Below, one piece after another: positions 38,607-47,611 of a stretch of DNA of 64,000 nucleotides. This DNA is from MFD04580-c1 sp963702995 (GTDB taxonomy: Bacteria > Planctomycetota > Phycisphaerae > Tepidisphaerales > Tepidisphaeraceae). Positions within the stretch are counted from its first letter, which is position 1. Every line of letters starts with the position of its first letter. Both the position numbers and the translations under genes were made by a program. The notes below the pieces were generated by a model, which worked only from the letters and a program-made list of their open reading frames with translations, searched no databases and was not told the DNA's origin. The stretch covers positions 4,464,001 to 4,528,000 of the forward strand of contig OY969783.1 of NCBI GenBank assembly GCA_963702995.1, written 5' to 3'.

Positions 38607-39571
38607 ATGGACCACGACCGCCTGTTCAAGCTGCTCTTGCGGACGTTCTTTCGCGAGTTCCTGTTCCTGTTCCTGCCGGCGATCGCCGAGTCCATTGACC
38701 CGGCGAGCCTGGAGTTCCTCGACAAGGAAGTCTTCACCGACCTGACGGCCGGCGAGCGGCATGAGGTGGATCTGCTGGTGAAGTGCCGCTTTCGGGAACC
38801 GGGCTAAGAAGCCGCGTTCTTCCTGTTGCACGTCGAGACGCAGGCGTCGGCGCAGGGGGACTTCGGGGCCGGATGTTCCGGTATTTCGCGCGACTGACCG
38901 AAAAGCACGCGCTGCGGGTCTATCCGATCGCGTTGTTCACCTACGACGCTCCCTTGCGTGCCGAGCCGGAGACGTACGACGTGCGGTTCCCGGACCTGGA
39001 TGTCCTGTCGTTCCGGTTCCGGGCGATCCAGCTCAATCGACTGGCGTGGCGGGACTTCGTCCGCCAGCCCAACCCGGTGGCTGCGGCGTTGATGACCCGA
39101 ATGCAAATCGCCCCCGCCGATCGGCCGCGGGTGAAGCTGGAGTGCTTGCGTCTCATGGCGACGTTGAAGCTGGACCGGGCGCGCCAGGCGTTGATCCGCG
39201 ACTTCATGGATGCATATCTCCGCTTGAGTGCGGCCGAGCTAACGGTGTACGATCGGGAGGTCGAGACGCTGGACCCACCGGAACAGGAGTCTGTCATGCA
39301 GATCGTCAATGAATGGGAGGCGCGGGGTGAGGCACGGGGCGAGGCGCGGGGCGAGGCGCGGGGTGAGGCGCGGGGCGTAGCGCGGGGCATGCGTCAGGGC
39401 CAAGCCGCCCTCGTTCTTCGAGCGCTGGGCCGGAAGGTGGGTGAACTGGCGCCGCCCGTCCGAAATCAGATCGAGGCACTACCCGACGAAAAACTGGATC
39501 TGCTGCTCGATGCGATGCCGAGCTTTGCCAAGGAGTCCGATGTTGAGGAGTGGCTCTCCTCGGCCGTGTGA
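38607..39571 (+). pseudogene. Rpn/PD-(D/E)XK transposase-like nuclease gene, interrupted
   Basis: The start MDHDRLFKLLLRTFFREFL and LDKEVFTDLTAGERHEVDLL resemble the N-terminus of recombination-promoting nuclease (Rpn, PD-(D/E)XK transposase-like) proteins; FLLHVETQ would carry the Glu of the nuclease core. Two lesions are present. An in-frame TAA (38805-38807) follows REPG where Gln or Lys would be expected, so a substitution is likely. One missing C near 38869 shifts the frame. The C-terminus includes six 12-bp tandem repeats encoding EARG. The nonsense change is not of the homopolymer type seen elsewhere, so real decay is plausible. TACGAT lies 8 nt before the ATG. Confidence 0.7.
39317..39388 (+). 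repeat. Six 12-bp tandem repeats (EARG) in the Rpn-like gene
   Basis: Units GAGGCGCGGGG(T/C) repeated six times with few changes (the last is GTAGCG...). They encode a flexible charged linker. Length variation is expected by slippage. Confidence 0.85.
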
Positions 39572-39578
39572 AACGTAT

Positions 39579-39950
39579 TTAGCAATCCATGTGGCCATTC
39601 GTGGGCTTTGGTCGGGCACATCCTGCCGGGCGGATCGAAGCCATGGCGACCGTCGCCGCGCCGTCCGACATCGACCTATGCCTCGTTTCGGCGGGTTGCA
39701 TCACGCAGTCAGCCCGTTCGAGCTGCTCGCCCGTAAGGTTCAATTCGACAATGCTGCCGGCCTGTGACCCTTGGCGGAGGCGCGTCGCCGCCTTTGGGGG
39801 GCCGCTCCAAGATCTGGACGGATTGGAACGTCCCTGTCGTGGGTGAGATGGTGGCGCGCCGATAAAGATCGCCACGGTATCACCCGCTTTGAAGCGTCCC
39901 GAATCTTGACAACTGCCTTCGATCTCGTGGATTATCGATCGAATGAGCAA
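39579..39950 (-). CDS. Doubtful small ORF divergent to the amidotransferase
   Basis: The frame encodes FKAGDTVAIFIGAPPSHP and GSIVELNLTGEQLERADCVM, which look protein-like rather than random. There is no ribosome binding site, the start overlaps the divergent amidotransferase gene and the C-terminal third is low in structure. No known family is recognised. It may be a gene remnant or noise in the 370-nt gap. Confidence 0.25.
   Translation of the reverse strand: MLIRSIIHEIEGSCQDSGRFKAGDTVAIFIGAPPSHPRQGRSNPSRSWSGPPKAATRLRQGSQAGSIVELNLTGEQLERADCVMQPAETRHRSMSDGAATVAMASIRPAGCARPKPTNGHMDC
39906..39935 (+). promoter_or_regulatory. Strong leaderless promoter of the glutamine amidotransferase gene
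   Basis: TTGACA (39906-39911) and GATTAT (39930-39935) are 18 nt apart, and the ATG at 39943 follows the -10 box by 7 nt. The perfect -35 box makes this the clearest case in the window. Confidence 0.65.
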
Positions 39951-40773
39951 GGCCGTGGTTCTGCAGCACGTGGCCCATCAGGGCCCTGGGCGCATCGTCC
40001 CCATGTTTCGAGACCTCGGCATCCCTGTCGAGGTGCGTCACCTTTACAAAGGGGACGAAGTCCCGACCGACCTGGATGAAATTCGAGCGTTGATCGTTCT
40101 TGGCGGGCCGCTCAGCGTGACGGACGTCGGCGGTGACAAGCACCCCTTCCTGACGAAAGAAGTCGAGCTGCTTCAGCGGCTCGTGAAGCGCGACAAGCCG
40201 GTGCTCGGGATCTGCTTCGGTGCCCAGTTGCTTGCCCACGCCGCGGGCGCGAAGGTTCACCCGAACGTGAAGATGGGCCCGCCGCCGAGCCCTGGCCAGC
40301 CGCCGCAACCGCTCGAACCTGTGCAGCCGCTGCCCGAGTACGGGTGGTATCCCGTCACGTTCCCGTTCCCCGGCGGGACCGAGCCGATCGTCTTCGGCAT
40401 GACCGACGGCGCGCCGATGTTCCACTGGCATTCGGAGGCGTTCGACCTGCCGCGCCTTGCGCCGCCGCCGAACGCGCCGCCTCCGCCCGCGCCGCCCCCG
40501 GCGGCCGGGAACGCGCTGCTGAGCAGCAGCAAACTCTGCAAGAACCAGGCGTACCGATTCAAGACTCGGCTGTTTGGCTTCCAGTACCACATCGAGCTTG
40601 CCGAAGCCGACATCGAGAAGATGCTCGCCGCCGGCAAGGAGGACCTGCAAAAGGCCCTGGGCCCTGGAGCGGACCTCAAGATTCGGGAAGAGACTCAACG
40701 GAATTACCCCCGGTACGCCCGGCTCGGCGACCGGATCCTCGGGAACTTCGTTCAGTTCTTAAAAGTGTACTGA
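39943..40773 (+). CDS. Class I glutamine amidotransferase-like protein with Pro-rich insertions
   Basis: The GATase1 domain releases ammonia from glutamine or hydrolyses gamma-glutamyl compounds (GMP synthase-like/PuuD-like). The oxyanion region LIVLGGPLSV, nucleophile Cys91 in LGICFGAQLLA, FHWHSEAF and the catalytic His216 and Glu218 in FGFQYHIE are all present. Two Pro-rich segments (about 112-131 and 172-188) are inserted, the second between the HWH loop and the NQAYR strand; normal enzymes have a short turn here. Length 276 residues. The partner or acceptor is unknown, as no synthase domain adjoins it. Confidence 0.85.
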   Translation: MSKAVVLQHVAHQGPGRIVPMFRDLGIPVEVRHLYKGDEVPTDLDEIRALIVLGGPLSVTDVGGDKHPFLTKEVELLQRLVKRDKPVLGICFGAQLLAHAAGAKVHPNVKMGPPPSPGQPPQPLEPVQPLPEYGWYPVTFPFPGGTEPIVFGMTDGAPMFHWHSEAFDLPRLAPPPNAPPPPAPPPAAGNALLSSSKLCKNQAYRFKTRLFGFQYHIELAEADIEKMLAAGKEDLQKALGPGADLKIREETQRNYPRYARLGDRILGNFVQFLKVY

Positions 40774-40941
40774 TCGCTACCGGGCGTCCCCTGCGACGCT
40801 CTCTGACCTGACGGCATGGCATAGCTCTTGTTAATCAGCGCGCAAGGCGCATGAGCCGCGTCATGCAAGGCGCCTCTCCGCTCGCGCTCGCCCGTCTTGG
40901 GCCGGCCGGGTGCGGGTGCCTGCTTGTTTTTTTTGTTGATC

Positions 40942-42411
40942 ATGGGCCTTATTGACCATCTTCGCCGCTATCGGCACAAGAAACTTGTGCGCCCCTGGGC
41001 GTTGTCCGCGCCGATCCTCGTCCTGGTGGTCGCGTTGCCGATGTTGCGGCCGCTGCGTCACCCAGACCCGCTGCGGCTCAGCGATGAAGAATCGGCCCGG
41101 CTCGCGACGGTCCAGGCGATCGTCGAGCAGAAGACCCTCTCCATCCGCTGGACCGATTTCAGCGGCACCCACCGCAAATTCGAGCACGGCGGCGAGCTGT
41201 ATAGCGACCAGCCGCCGATGATGGCCGCGATGCTCAGCGTGGCCTACCGCGTCATGTACCGGTCGGGGCTGAACTTCGCGCACGACTCCGCGAAGGTGAT
41301 ATACCTTTTGACGCTCCTGGGCGTGACGGTCCCCGCGGCATGCGCCGCCGGACTGATTTATCGGATGGGCCGGCTATTCGAACTCAAGCGGCCGCTCCGC
41401 GCCGCGCTTGCGGCGTCATGCGTCCTGGGGACGGGGCTGCTTAGCTATGCGACAGTCCTGAACCCCCACGTGCCTGCGGCGACCTTCGTGCTCGCTTCGG
41501 CCGCTTGCCTCGTTCACCTGACGATCGCCCGCCGGCGGCCGATCGTCCCCGTCTGGCTCGCGGCGTCGGGCGCGTGCGCCGCGATGGCCGCCACGATCGA
41601 TCAGACGGCGCTCCCATTCCTGTTCCTCTTCCCCGCCGTCGTTCTGGCGATGCGATGGCGGCCGACAGCGCGCCTCGGCGGCGCCCTGCTATACGCGATC
41701 GGCGCCATCGGCCCGATCGTGCTGCACGCGAGCCTGACGCTCGGCGTGACCGGCGATTTCTGGCAAGGGGGATGGAAATCGGCCTCGAACCGCGCGGCGC
41801 AGGTGGATCCCGGCGGCTGGGGCGGCTCGGGCTTGGCGCAGAGGCCTCATGCCGACGCCGTGACGACCCCGAGCGACGATGACGACGATGAGTCGCCGGC
41901 GTTCTGGCACGCCACCGGCCGCACGATGACCCGGATCCTGGCGGCGTTGGTGGGGGAGCATGGCCTGCTGAGCCATTTCCCCATCCTCGTGTTCGGCGTC
42001 GCCGGCGGGTCGATGATTATGCACCGACACTGGCCCAGCTCGGCGAAGGTCCTCGCCTGGGCGACGGTCGCAGGGGCGGTGTTCCTGGTGATCGCGTACG
42101 GCGCGCACCTTAAGGACGGTCGCCAATGGCGGGATGCGATGTTCGCGTCGCGATGGTTCATCGTTTTTGGTCCGCTGCTGCTCTTCTGGGCGGGTGCGTG
42201 GCTGCGGCGCCCGCATCGGCCGTGGCAGTGGGCGATCGCTGGGTTGGCGCTCGCCTTCAGCCTGACGGTCAACCTGATCGGGGCGACCAACCCGCTTCCG
42301 GCCAACGGCTTTGGCGAGCATTACGCCTACACGGCCGCCGACGCCCTGGCCGAGATCATCCACCCGAGCCAGGCGGCTCACGCCGGCACGTCGGTCGCCG
42401 AAGGCCGCTGA
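40942..42411 (+). CDS. Large polytopic membrane protein, possibly glycosyltransferase-C-like
   Basis: Start MGLIDHLRRYRHKKLV, with an alternative at 40897. About ten membrane spans alternate with short loops. The first long loop has LRLSDEESARLATVQAIVEQ and ELYSDQPPMMAAMLSVAY; the pattern DQPPM after the first span resembles the DQPPL/DKPP motif in some arabinosyl/mannosyl GT-C enzymes. The other motifs are absent and I do not name an activity. A long acidic stretch (SDDDDDES) separates the two halves. Length 489 residues. Confidence 0.6.
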   Translation: MGLIDHLRRYRHKKLVRPWALSAPILVLVVALPMLRPLRHPDPLRLSDEESARLATVQAIVEQKTLSIRWTDFSGTHRKFEHGGELYSDQPPMMAAMLSVAYRVMYRSGLNFAHDSAKVIYLLTLLGVTVPAACAAGLIYRMGRLFELKRPLRAALAASCVLGTGLLSYATVLNPHVPAATFVLASAACLVHLTIARRRPIVPVWLAASGACAAMAATIDQTALPFLFLFPAVVLAMRWRPTARLGGALLYAIGAIGPIVLHASLTLGVTGDFWQGGWKSASNRAAQVDPGGWGGSGLAQRPHADAVTTPSDDDDDESPAFWHATGRTMTRILAALVGEHGLLSHFPILVFGVAGGSMIMHRHWPSSAKVLAWATVAGAVFLVIAYGAHLKDGRQWRDAMFASRWFIVFGPLLLFWAGAWLRRPHRPWQWAIAGLALAFSLTVNLIGATNPLPANGFGEHYAYTAADALAEIIHPSQAAHAGTSVAEGR

Positions 42412-42585
42412 AGCGACTTCGGGCGGCTCGCGGCGTTGCTCCGCCTGCCCCTTTTCCCGCCAGGTAACCCTCGCCTTTCATTGGGACGATGACACGAATG
42501 CGACGTCATGTCGCCCGTGTTGCGGCCTCCGTTGTCGGAGCGTTTTGCCACGGACCGATAACACCGCCTCGGCCCTGGAGTCGTA

Positions 42586-44022
42586 ATGCCGCTTGCCAGC
42601 AAGCTGTTCGAATCGAGTTCCGGATCATCCGCCACCGCCACGCTGGCCCCGCCGCCGCTCCCGGTGATCGCGCCCGAGCCTGAGGCCCCCACGCCGTTCT
42701 CCCAGTCGGCGGACGGCCGGCGCCTGCGGGGGTTACTGCTGGCGGGCGTCTCGCACGAGCCGCGGACCGCCGAGCCGCTTGCGCTGGCGGAAGCCCGCGC
42801 TCGCGCCGGGTCTCGGCTGGAGGAGGTCTACGCGGGCATCGGCCCTAAGCTTGCCCCGGCGGACAAAGCGGACTTGTTCGACGCGGTGATGGCCGACCTG
42901 TTCGGCTTCGGCCCGATCCAGAGCCTGCTGGAAGACGCTTCCGTCACCGAGATCATGGTCAACCGTTGCGACCGGGTCTACGCCGAGCGCAAGGGCAAGA
43001 GCGGCCTGACGCCGATCCGGTTCGACGACGACGCCCACGTGCGCCGCATCATCGACCGGATCATCCTCCCGCTCGGCCGCCGGGTGGACGGCGATAACCC
43101 GCTCGTGGACGCGCGCCTTCCCGACGGCTCGCGCGTCAACGCCGTCATCGAGCCCGTGGCGATCGACGGCCCCAACATCACCATCCGCAAATTCAGCAAG
43201 ACGCGGCTGACATCGGAGGACCTTGTCCGCTTCGGGTCGATGACCGCACACCTCGCCGAGTTCCTCAGGGCGTGCGTCATCTCGCGAATGAACATTATCG
43301 TCTCAGGTGGCACCGGTTCGGGCAAAACGACGTTGTTGAACGTCCTCTCCAGCTTCATCCCGGAGCACGAACGCATCGTCACGATCGAAGACGCGGCCGA
43401 GCTGAAGCTCGCGCAGGACCAGGTCGTCCGCCTGGAGACCAAGAAAGCGAACACCGACGGCAGCGGCGGCGTCAGCGCCCGCGACCTGGTGAAGAACGCG
43501 CTGCGGATGCGGCCGGAACGGATCATCGTCGGGGAGTGCCGCGGCGGCGAAACGCTCGACATGCTCCAGGCGATGAACACCGGCCACGACGGCTCGCTGA
43601 CGACCCTCCATGCCAACACGCCGCGCGACGCCATCAGCCGCATCGAGACGATGGCGCTGATGGGCGGCATCGATTTCCCGATCCGCGTCATCCGCGAACA
43701 GATCGCATCGGCCGTCCAACTCATCGTGCAGCAGTCGCGCATGCGCGATGGTTCCCGCAAGGTCACCTACATCACCGAGGTGGCGGGCATGGAAGGGGAC
43801 CGCGTTGTCCTCCAGGAGCTCTTCCGATACGAGGAGGCGGCCGACTCGAGCGGCAAGGTCACCGGCGGCTTCCGGCCCACCGGCCTTCGCCCCAGCTTCA
43901 TGTCCAAGCTCGAAGCCTGTGGCTTCCGCCTGCCCTCGGAGATCTTTACCGCCGGCGCCTCGCTAATGGGGAACCTGGGCAAGAACGTCGGCAACAGCGG
44001 CGTCAGCGCCGGCCGCTGGTGA
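42586..44022 (+). CDS. cpaF: CpaF/TadA-type secretion ATPase, orphan
   Basis: CpaF powers Tad (Flp) pili or type II/IV secretion as a hexameric cytoplasmic ATPase. Recognised are LFGFGPIQSLLEDASVTEIM, the N-terminal domain LVDARLPDGSRVNAVIEP, Walker A SGGTGSGKTTLLN (241-249), Asp box IVTIEDAAELKL, Walker B RMRPERIIVGECRG and the His box TTLHANTPRDAISRIE. The first 50 residues are Ser/Pro-rich. Length 478 is normal. A GGAG ribosome binding site lies upstream. No cpaB/C, tadB/C, secretin or pilin gene is in the window; PilZ follows on the opposite strand. Confidence 0.92.
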   Translation: MPLASKLFESSSGSSATATLAPPPLPVIAPEPEAPTPFSQSADGRRLRGLLLAGVSHEPRTAEPLALAEARARAGSRLEEVYAGIGPKLAPADKADLFDAVMADLFGFGPIQSLLEDASVTEIMVNRCDRVYAERKGKSGLTPIRFDDDAHVRRIIDRIILPLGRRVDGDNPLVDARLPDGSRVNAVIEPVAIDGPNITIRKFSKTRLTSEDLVRFGSMTAHLAEFLRACVISRMNIIVSGGTGSGKTTLLNVLSSFIPEHERIVTIEDAAELKLAQDQVVRLETKKANTDGSGGVSARDLVKNALRMRPERIIVGECRGGETLDMLQAMNTGHDGSLTTLHANTPRDAISRIETMALMGGIDFPIRVIREQIASAVQLIVQQSRMRDGSRKVTYITEVAGMEGDRVVLQELFRYEEAADSSGKVTGGFRPTGLRPSFMSKLEACGFRLPSEIFTAGASLMGNLGKNVGNSGVSAGRW

Positions 44023-44067
44023 TCCGGCTGCAATGGGCGTGTGAGATTACTCCCCTCGATCGAATGC

Positions 44068-44288
44068 AGTTAGCACTACAGTGCTACCTCGTGCGTTGCG
44101 GCACAACGAAAACGTCAAAATCCAAAGCACGAAATCCGAAGGAAGCACCAAGGGGAATGAAAGAAACCAACGGGAACGGACGGGTCGATTTCCCCTTGTT
44201 CCCTTTCTTGTGTTCCTTGGTTCTCCGCGCTTCGGATTTTACTTTTCGTAACGACTTACCGCCGACCAGCGCTGTAGTGTGAGTTAGC
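44068..44288. repeat. MITE-like element with imperfect terminal inverted repeats
   Basis: GTTAGCACTACAGTGCT (44069-44085) on the left and AGCGCTGTAGTGTGAGTTAGC (44269-44288) on the right are imperfect inverted ends. Inside are AAATCC.AAGCACGAAATCCGAAGG and its approximate complement CGCGCTTCGGATTTTACTTT. The parts recur at 16505-16675 and, in part, at 1768. The element separates the convergent cpaF and PilZ genes. Confidence 0.6.
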
Positions 44289-44289
44289 G

Positions 44290-44691
44290 TCAATCCCAAG
44301 GGGTTGCGACCGGGTCTTGGGAAAGCTGCCTTAGGAATGTTGCGCCGACGGTGAACAGTTCGTCCGTCGCGGGATGCCATCGGGCGGCGCGGCAGAGGAC
44401 GGAATGCACGTCGCCGCGCCGCACCCCCGGGACGCGGAGGATGAACCAGTCCCCCTTCATCAGTCGCACCGGCGCCAGGATCGAGACGCCGCCGGGAGAC
44501 ATGTCGCGCACGGTCACGGCCAGGGCCGTCCTTGCGCGGGGGCCGTCGCAGGGGATGACGATCGCGCGTCCGCCGAGTCGCACGCGCCGGTCTCGCAGCG
44601 GGCTGGGGCCATTGATCCGTGCCGGCTCCAGCGGCCTCTCCCCGCGGAGAGAGGCCAGCATTTCGCGAAAGAGTTCCGCCGTCAGCGTCAT
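44290..44691 (-). CDS. PilZ-domain protein
   Basis: PilZ domains bind cyclic di-GMP and control motility, pili or polysaccharide. The 133-residue product has the PLRDRRVRL motif (RxxxR) and VRDMSPGGVSIL (DxSxxG), followed by LMKGDWFILRVPGV and a C-terminal VGATFLR strand. It contains no second domain. A GACAAT box 4 nt upstream of the ATG could be a -10 element. It could modulate the adjacent CpaF apparatus, though it is convergent. Confidence 0.88.
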   Translation of the reverse strand: MTLTAELFREMLASLRGERPLEPARINGPSPLRDRRVRLGGRAIVIPCDGPRARTALAVTVRDMSPGGVSILAPVRLMKGDWFILRVPGVRRGDVHSVLCRAARWHPATDELFTVGATFLRQLSQDPVATPWD

Positions 44692-45059
44692 ATCGATTGT
44701 CGCGTCCCCACCACGCTCAAACGACGGCGGCCGGGCCCGCGAGAGGGGTGGACCGCCCCTCCTCTTTCATCGGCGGTCGGGCAGCTCGACTCGGCTTTGT
44801 CCCCAAACAAATTCGAGGCGATGAAAGGCGTACGCGGCAGTCCGCTCCCTCGCCCATGTACCCATGGGAGAGGGTGGGGTGAGGGTCTTCGTCGTACATC
44901 GTTTAGCAGGAGCCAAAGCGCGGGTTTTGTAATCCCGCCGCCGGCCGTCCGCCCCGATGCCCGGACGCGTTTCTGTCGAAATCGCCATTCCGCGTAGGAT
45001 GCGGCCGCCCTTATGTTCAGGCCGTTAGCCGGCGGCCGCATCGAGCGCCGAGGGAACGC
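44692..45059. other. Gene-free spacer with CTCGCCCATG...CATGGGAGAGGG motif
   Basis: No gene visible in 368 nt. The stretch TCGCCCATGTACCCATGGGAG followed by AGGGTGGGGTGAGGG at about 44850-44885 is a palindromic, commonly dispersed intergenic motif. Short shadow frames on both strands have no protein character. A GAGGGAA ribosome binding site lies at the right end for the kinase gene. Confidence 0.45.
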
Positions 45060-46059
45060 ATGGCATTGACTCAAGCCCTGGTCCTTCTCAACCCCAGCTC
45101 GGGCACGCTGGCGGCCGCGGGGGAGGGCGACATCTCGCGACGCATTATCGACCGGCTCGCCGGGGCGGGAGTGACGGCCGACGTTCGATTCGGCGACGCG
45201 AAGGCGATCGTCGCCGCCGCTCGCGAAGCGCGGGGCGGACCACCCTACGCGGCCGTCATCGTCGGGGGCGGCGACGGCACGCTGAACGCCGTCGCCAATG
45301 AGCTGGCTGGCAGCTCCATCCCGTTCGGCGCCCTGCCCATGGGGACGCATAACCATTTCGCAAAAGACGTGGGGATCCCGCTCGACCTCGACTCTGCGAT
45401 CGACGCCCTGGCGGCGTCGATCGGCGCGGCGCGCGGGGCGTGCGGGACTTAGATGTCGGCGATGTGAACGGCCGCGTGTTCCTGAACTTTTCGGGGATCG
45501 GGCTTCATCCGCGGATGGTCCGCGATCGGGACGCGCGTCAGGGGGTTGTCCATTCGGCGAGGTTCCTGGGAAAGGTGGCGCGCAAGGCGCGTAAGGTCTG
45601 CGTCGGGCTGGTAGCGCTGGCAAGGCAACTCTGGCGCCTTCCGCTGCTCAATCTCCGGGTGACCGGCGGGGGCGCAGCTTTCGGCGCGTCACGCCATCGC
45701 TGATCGTCTGCAACAATAAGCACCAGATGCGGGCGTTCGGCTGCGAAGACGTGGCGAACTGCGACCGTTGCGTGTTGAACCTCTTCGTCGCGCGAGAGCG
45801 GGGCCCGCTGGGGCTGCTGCGACTCGCCGGCGCCGCCCTGCTCCGCCGCCTCGGGTCGGCCGGCACGCGCGGGTTCGAGGCGATCTGCCTCGAATCGTTC
45901 GAGATCGCCGCGCGGGGGCGGAGGCTGCCCGTGTCGGTGGACGGCGAGGTGGTTGACATGGCGCTCCCGCTCCGCTTTTCGGTCCGGCGGGGAGGGTTGA
46001 AAGTGCTTATGCCTCTGGCAGGCGGGGGTGAAGGATCAAGGGTGAAGGGTGAAGGGTGA
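45060..46059 (+). CDS. Diacylglycerol/lipid kinase, YegS/DagK-like (two frameshifts)
   Basis: The enzyme phosphorylates diacylglycerol or a related lipid in the membrane. First segment: LVLLNPSSGTLAAAGEGD, the nucleotide-binding IVGGGDGTLNAVANELAGSS and PFGALPMGTHNHFAKDVGIP. Second frame: VGDVNGRVFLNFSGIGLHP. Third frame: LIVCNNKHQMRAFGCEDVAN to the end. Missing single bases near 45433-45443 and in the G run at 45668-45672 explain the breaks. Full length about 333 residues, normal. The very end (GEGSRVKGEG) is translated repeat. The convergent phosphatase gene follows across a repeat array. Confidence 0.8.
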
Positions 46060-46200
46060 AGGGTGAAGGCTGAATGCTGAATGCTGAATGCTGAGGGCTG
46101 CTGAATACTGAAAATCGACGTATGAAGGCTGAAGGATGAACGCGATCTCGTCTTCCTCTCTTCACCTTCATCCTTCAGCTTCATCCTTCATCCTTCCTTT
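46020..46200. repeat. Composite GAAGGGTG / TTCATCCTTC array
   Basis: Tandem GAAGGGTGAAGGG and TGAATGC units, then complementary CTTCATCCTTCAG units, between two convergent genes. Same design as the arrays at 7706, 20385 and 28222; the ends of both neighbouring reading frames are made of it. Confidence 0.75.
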
Positions 46201-47611
46201 TCTCCTGTCGGCGGCCGCCGAGCGCCGGACGATGACGATCGTCTGGTCATCCGCCGGGTCGCGGCCGGCGTACCAGGCGCTGACCTGATCGCGGAGCGCC
46301 TCGACAAGTTCGTGGGGCGGGGAACTCCGATGCGCGTCGAGCGTTACGCACATTCGTTCAACGCCGAGTTGTTCGCCGTCGTGCGCCATCGCCTCAAAGA
46401 TCCCGTCGGTCACCAGGAGCAGCGCTCCCCCTTCCCGCAGCACGACCGGCGACAGCACGCAGGGCGCCCATTCATCCAGGACGCCGAGCGGCTGCACGAG
46501 CGGCTCGAGTCGATTCCAGCGGCGCGTCAGGGCTTGGCCGATAGAAGACCGGCCCCTGGCCCGCGCTGCTCCAGTCGAGGCGCCCGTCGGTGGAGAGGAA
46601 TCCGAGGAACGCCGTCACGAATCGCCCCCAGTCCAGGTCCGCCGCCAGGCGGGAATTTACGCGAGCCAGCAGCCGGTGGGGGCAAGCCTCGATCTCCGAC
46701 AGCGTGCGAACGAGCGTCCGGACCTGGCTGACGATCAGCGCGGGGGCCAGCCCATGCCCGCTGGCATCGGCGAGCAGGACCCCCATTCGCCCGTCCGGCA
46801 GTTCCCAGAGGTCAAAGCAATCGCCTCCGGTCGTGCTCGCCGGGAGCGTCCACCCCGCGGCGACCAGGCCCGGGAGCGACGGCGGCGCCTTGGGGATCAG
46901 CGCCTGCTGCGTCTGGCGGGCGAGGTCCATCTCGCGGCGCATCTCGGCCATCTCAATCGTCTGCGCCAGCAGCCGGTGCCGCTGGATCGCGATGCCCGCC
47001 TGATCGCCGAGCAGGCGAATGAGGGCCAGGTCGCTCTCGTCGAAGCCGCCGCCGTGCTTGTTCACGGCTTGAATGACACCCAGCGGCTTGCCGTCCAGGT
47101 CCGCCATGGGGGCCGACAACAGGTTGCGCGTGACGAAACCACTCCGCCGGTCGGGCTCCGGGTTGAACCGCGGGTCCTCGTAGGGCTGCGGGACGTGGAC
47201 GATCTGGTTGGACTGGAACGCGTGCCCGACAATTCCGCTGTGGCACGGGACGCGGATCTGCCCGTCGGTCTTCAGGGCGACCTTGGTCCAGAGTTCCCGC
47301 GTCGCCGGGTCATACAGGAAGATGCTCGCCCGCTCGCACTCGACCATGTCGGTGACGGCCTCGGCGATCTTGCAGAGCATCGAGTCGAGATCGGTCGGGA
47401 CGGCGAGCAGCCGCGAGACCTGAAGGATCATCCGCAACTGCGAATCGGTGACGTGGGCTCCGTCGTACTCGACGGCCATCGTCGCCGCACGAGCCTGCGG
47501 CGAAGGCGCGCCCGCACGGCCATCGGCCGCCGGTTGCGGCAGGGCCCCGCTGGTTGGGAGGGGATGTCCATCATGAGAGGCGTCAGGGTACGAACACAGC
47601 GGCGGCGGCAT
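46168..47611 (-). CDS. GAF + SpoIIE-type protein phosphatase (frameshift near 46510)
   Basis: A PP2C-type serine phosphatase as in anti-anti-sigma partner switching. The GAF domain (about residues 55-215) has TDLDSMLCKIAEAVTDMVEC, ERASIFLYDPATRELWTKVA and NLLSAPMADLDGKPLGVIQA. The phosphatase domain begins at DLARQTQQALIPKAPPSLPG, contains DCFDLWELPDGRMGVLLADA and SGHGLAPALIVSQVRTLVRT, and continues after the shift with LVTDGIFEAMAHDGEQLGVE and DPADDQTIVIVRR. A one-base insertion or two-base loss at 46500-46516 joins them, about 480 residues. The start may be internal, ATG 47479. It may act with the receiver-ATPase protein at 16668, but this is only an inference. Confidence 0.82.
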
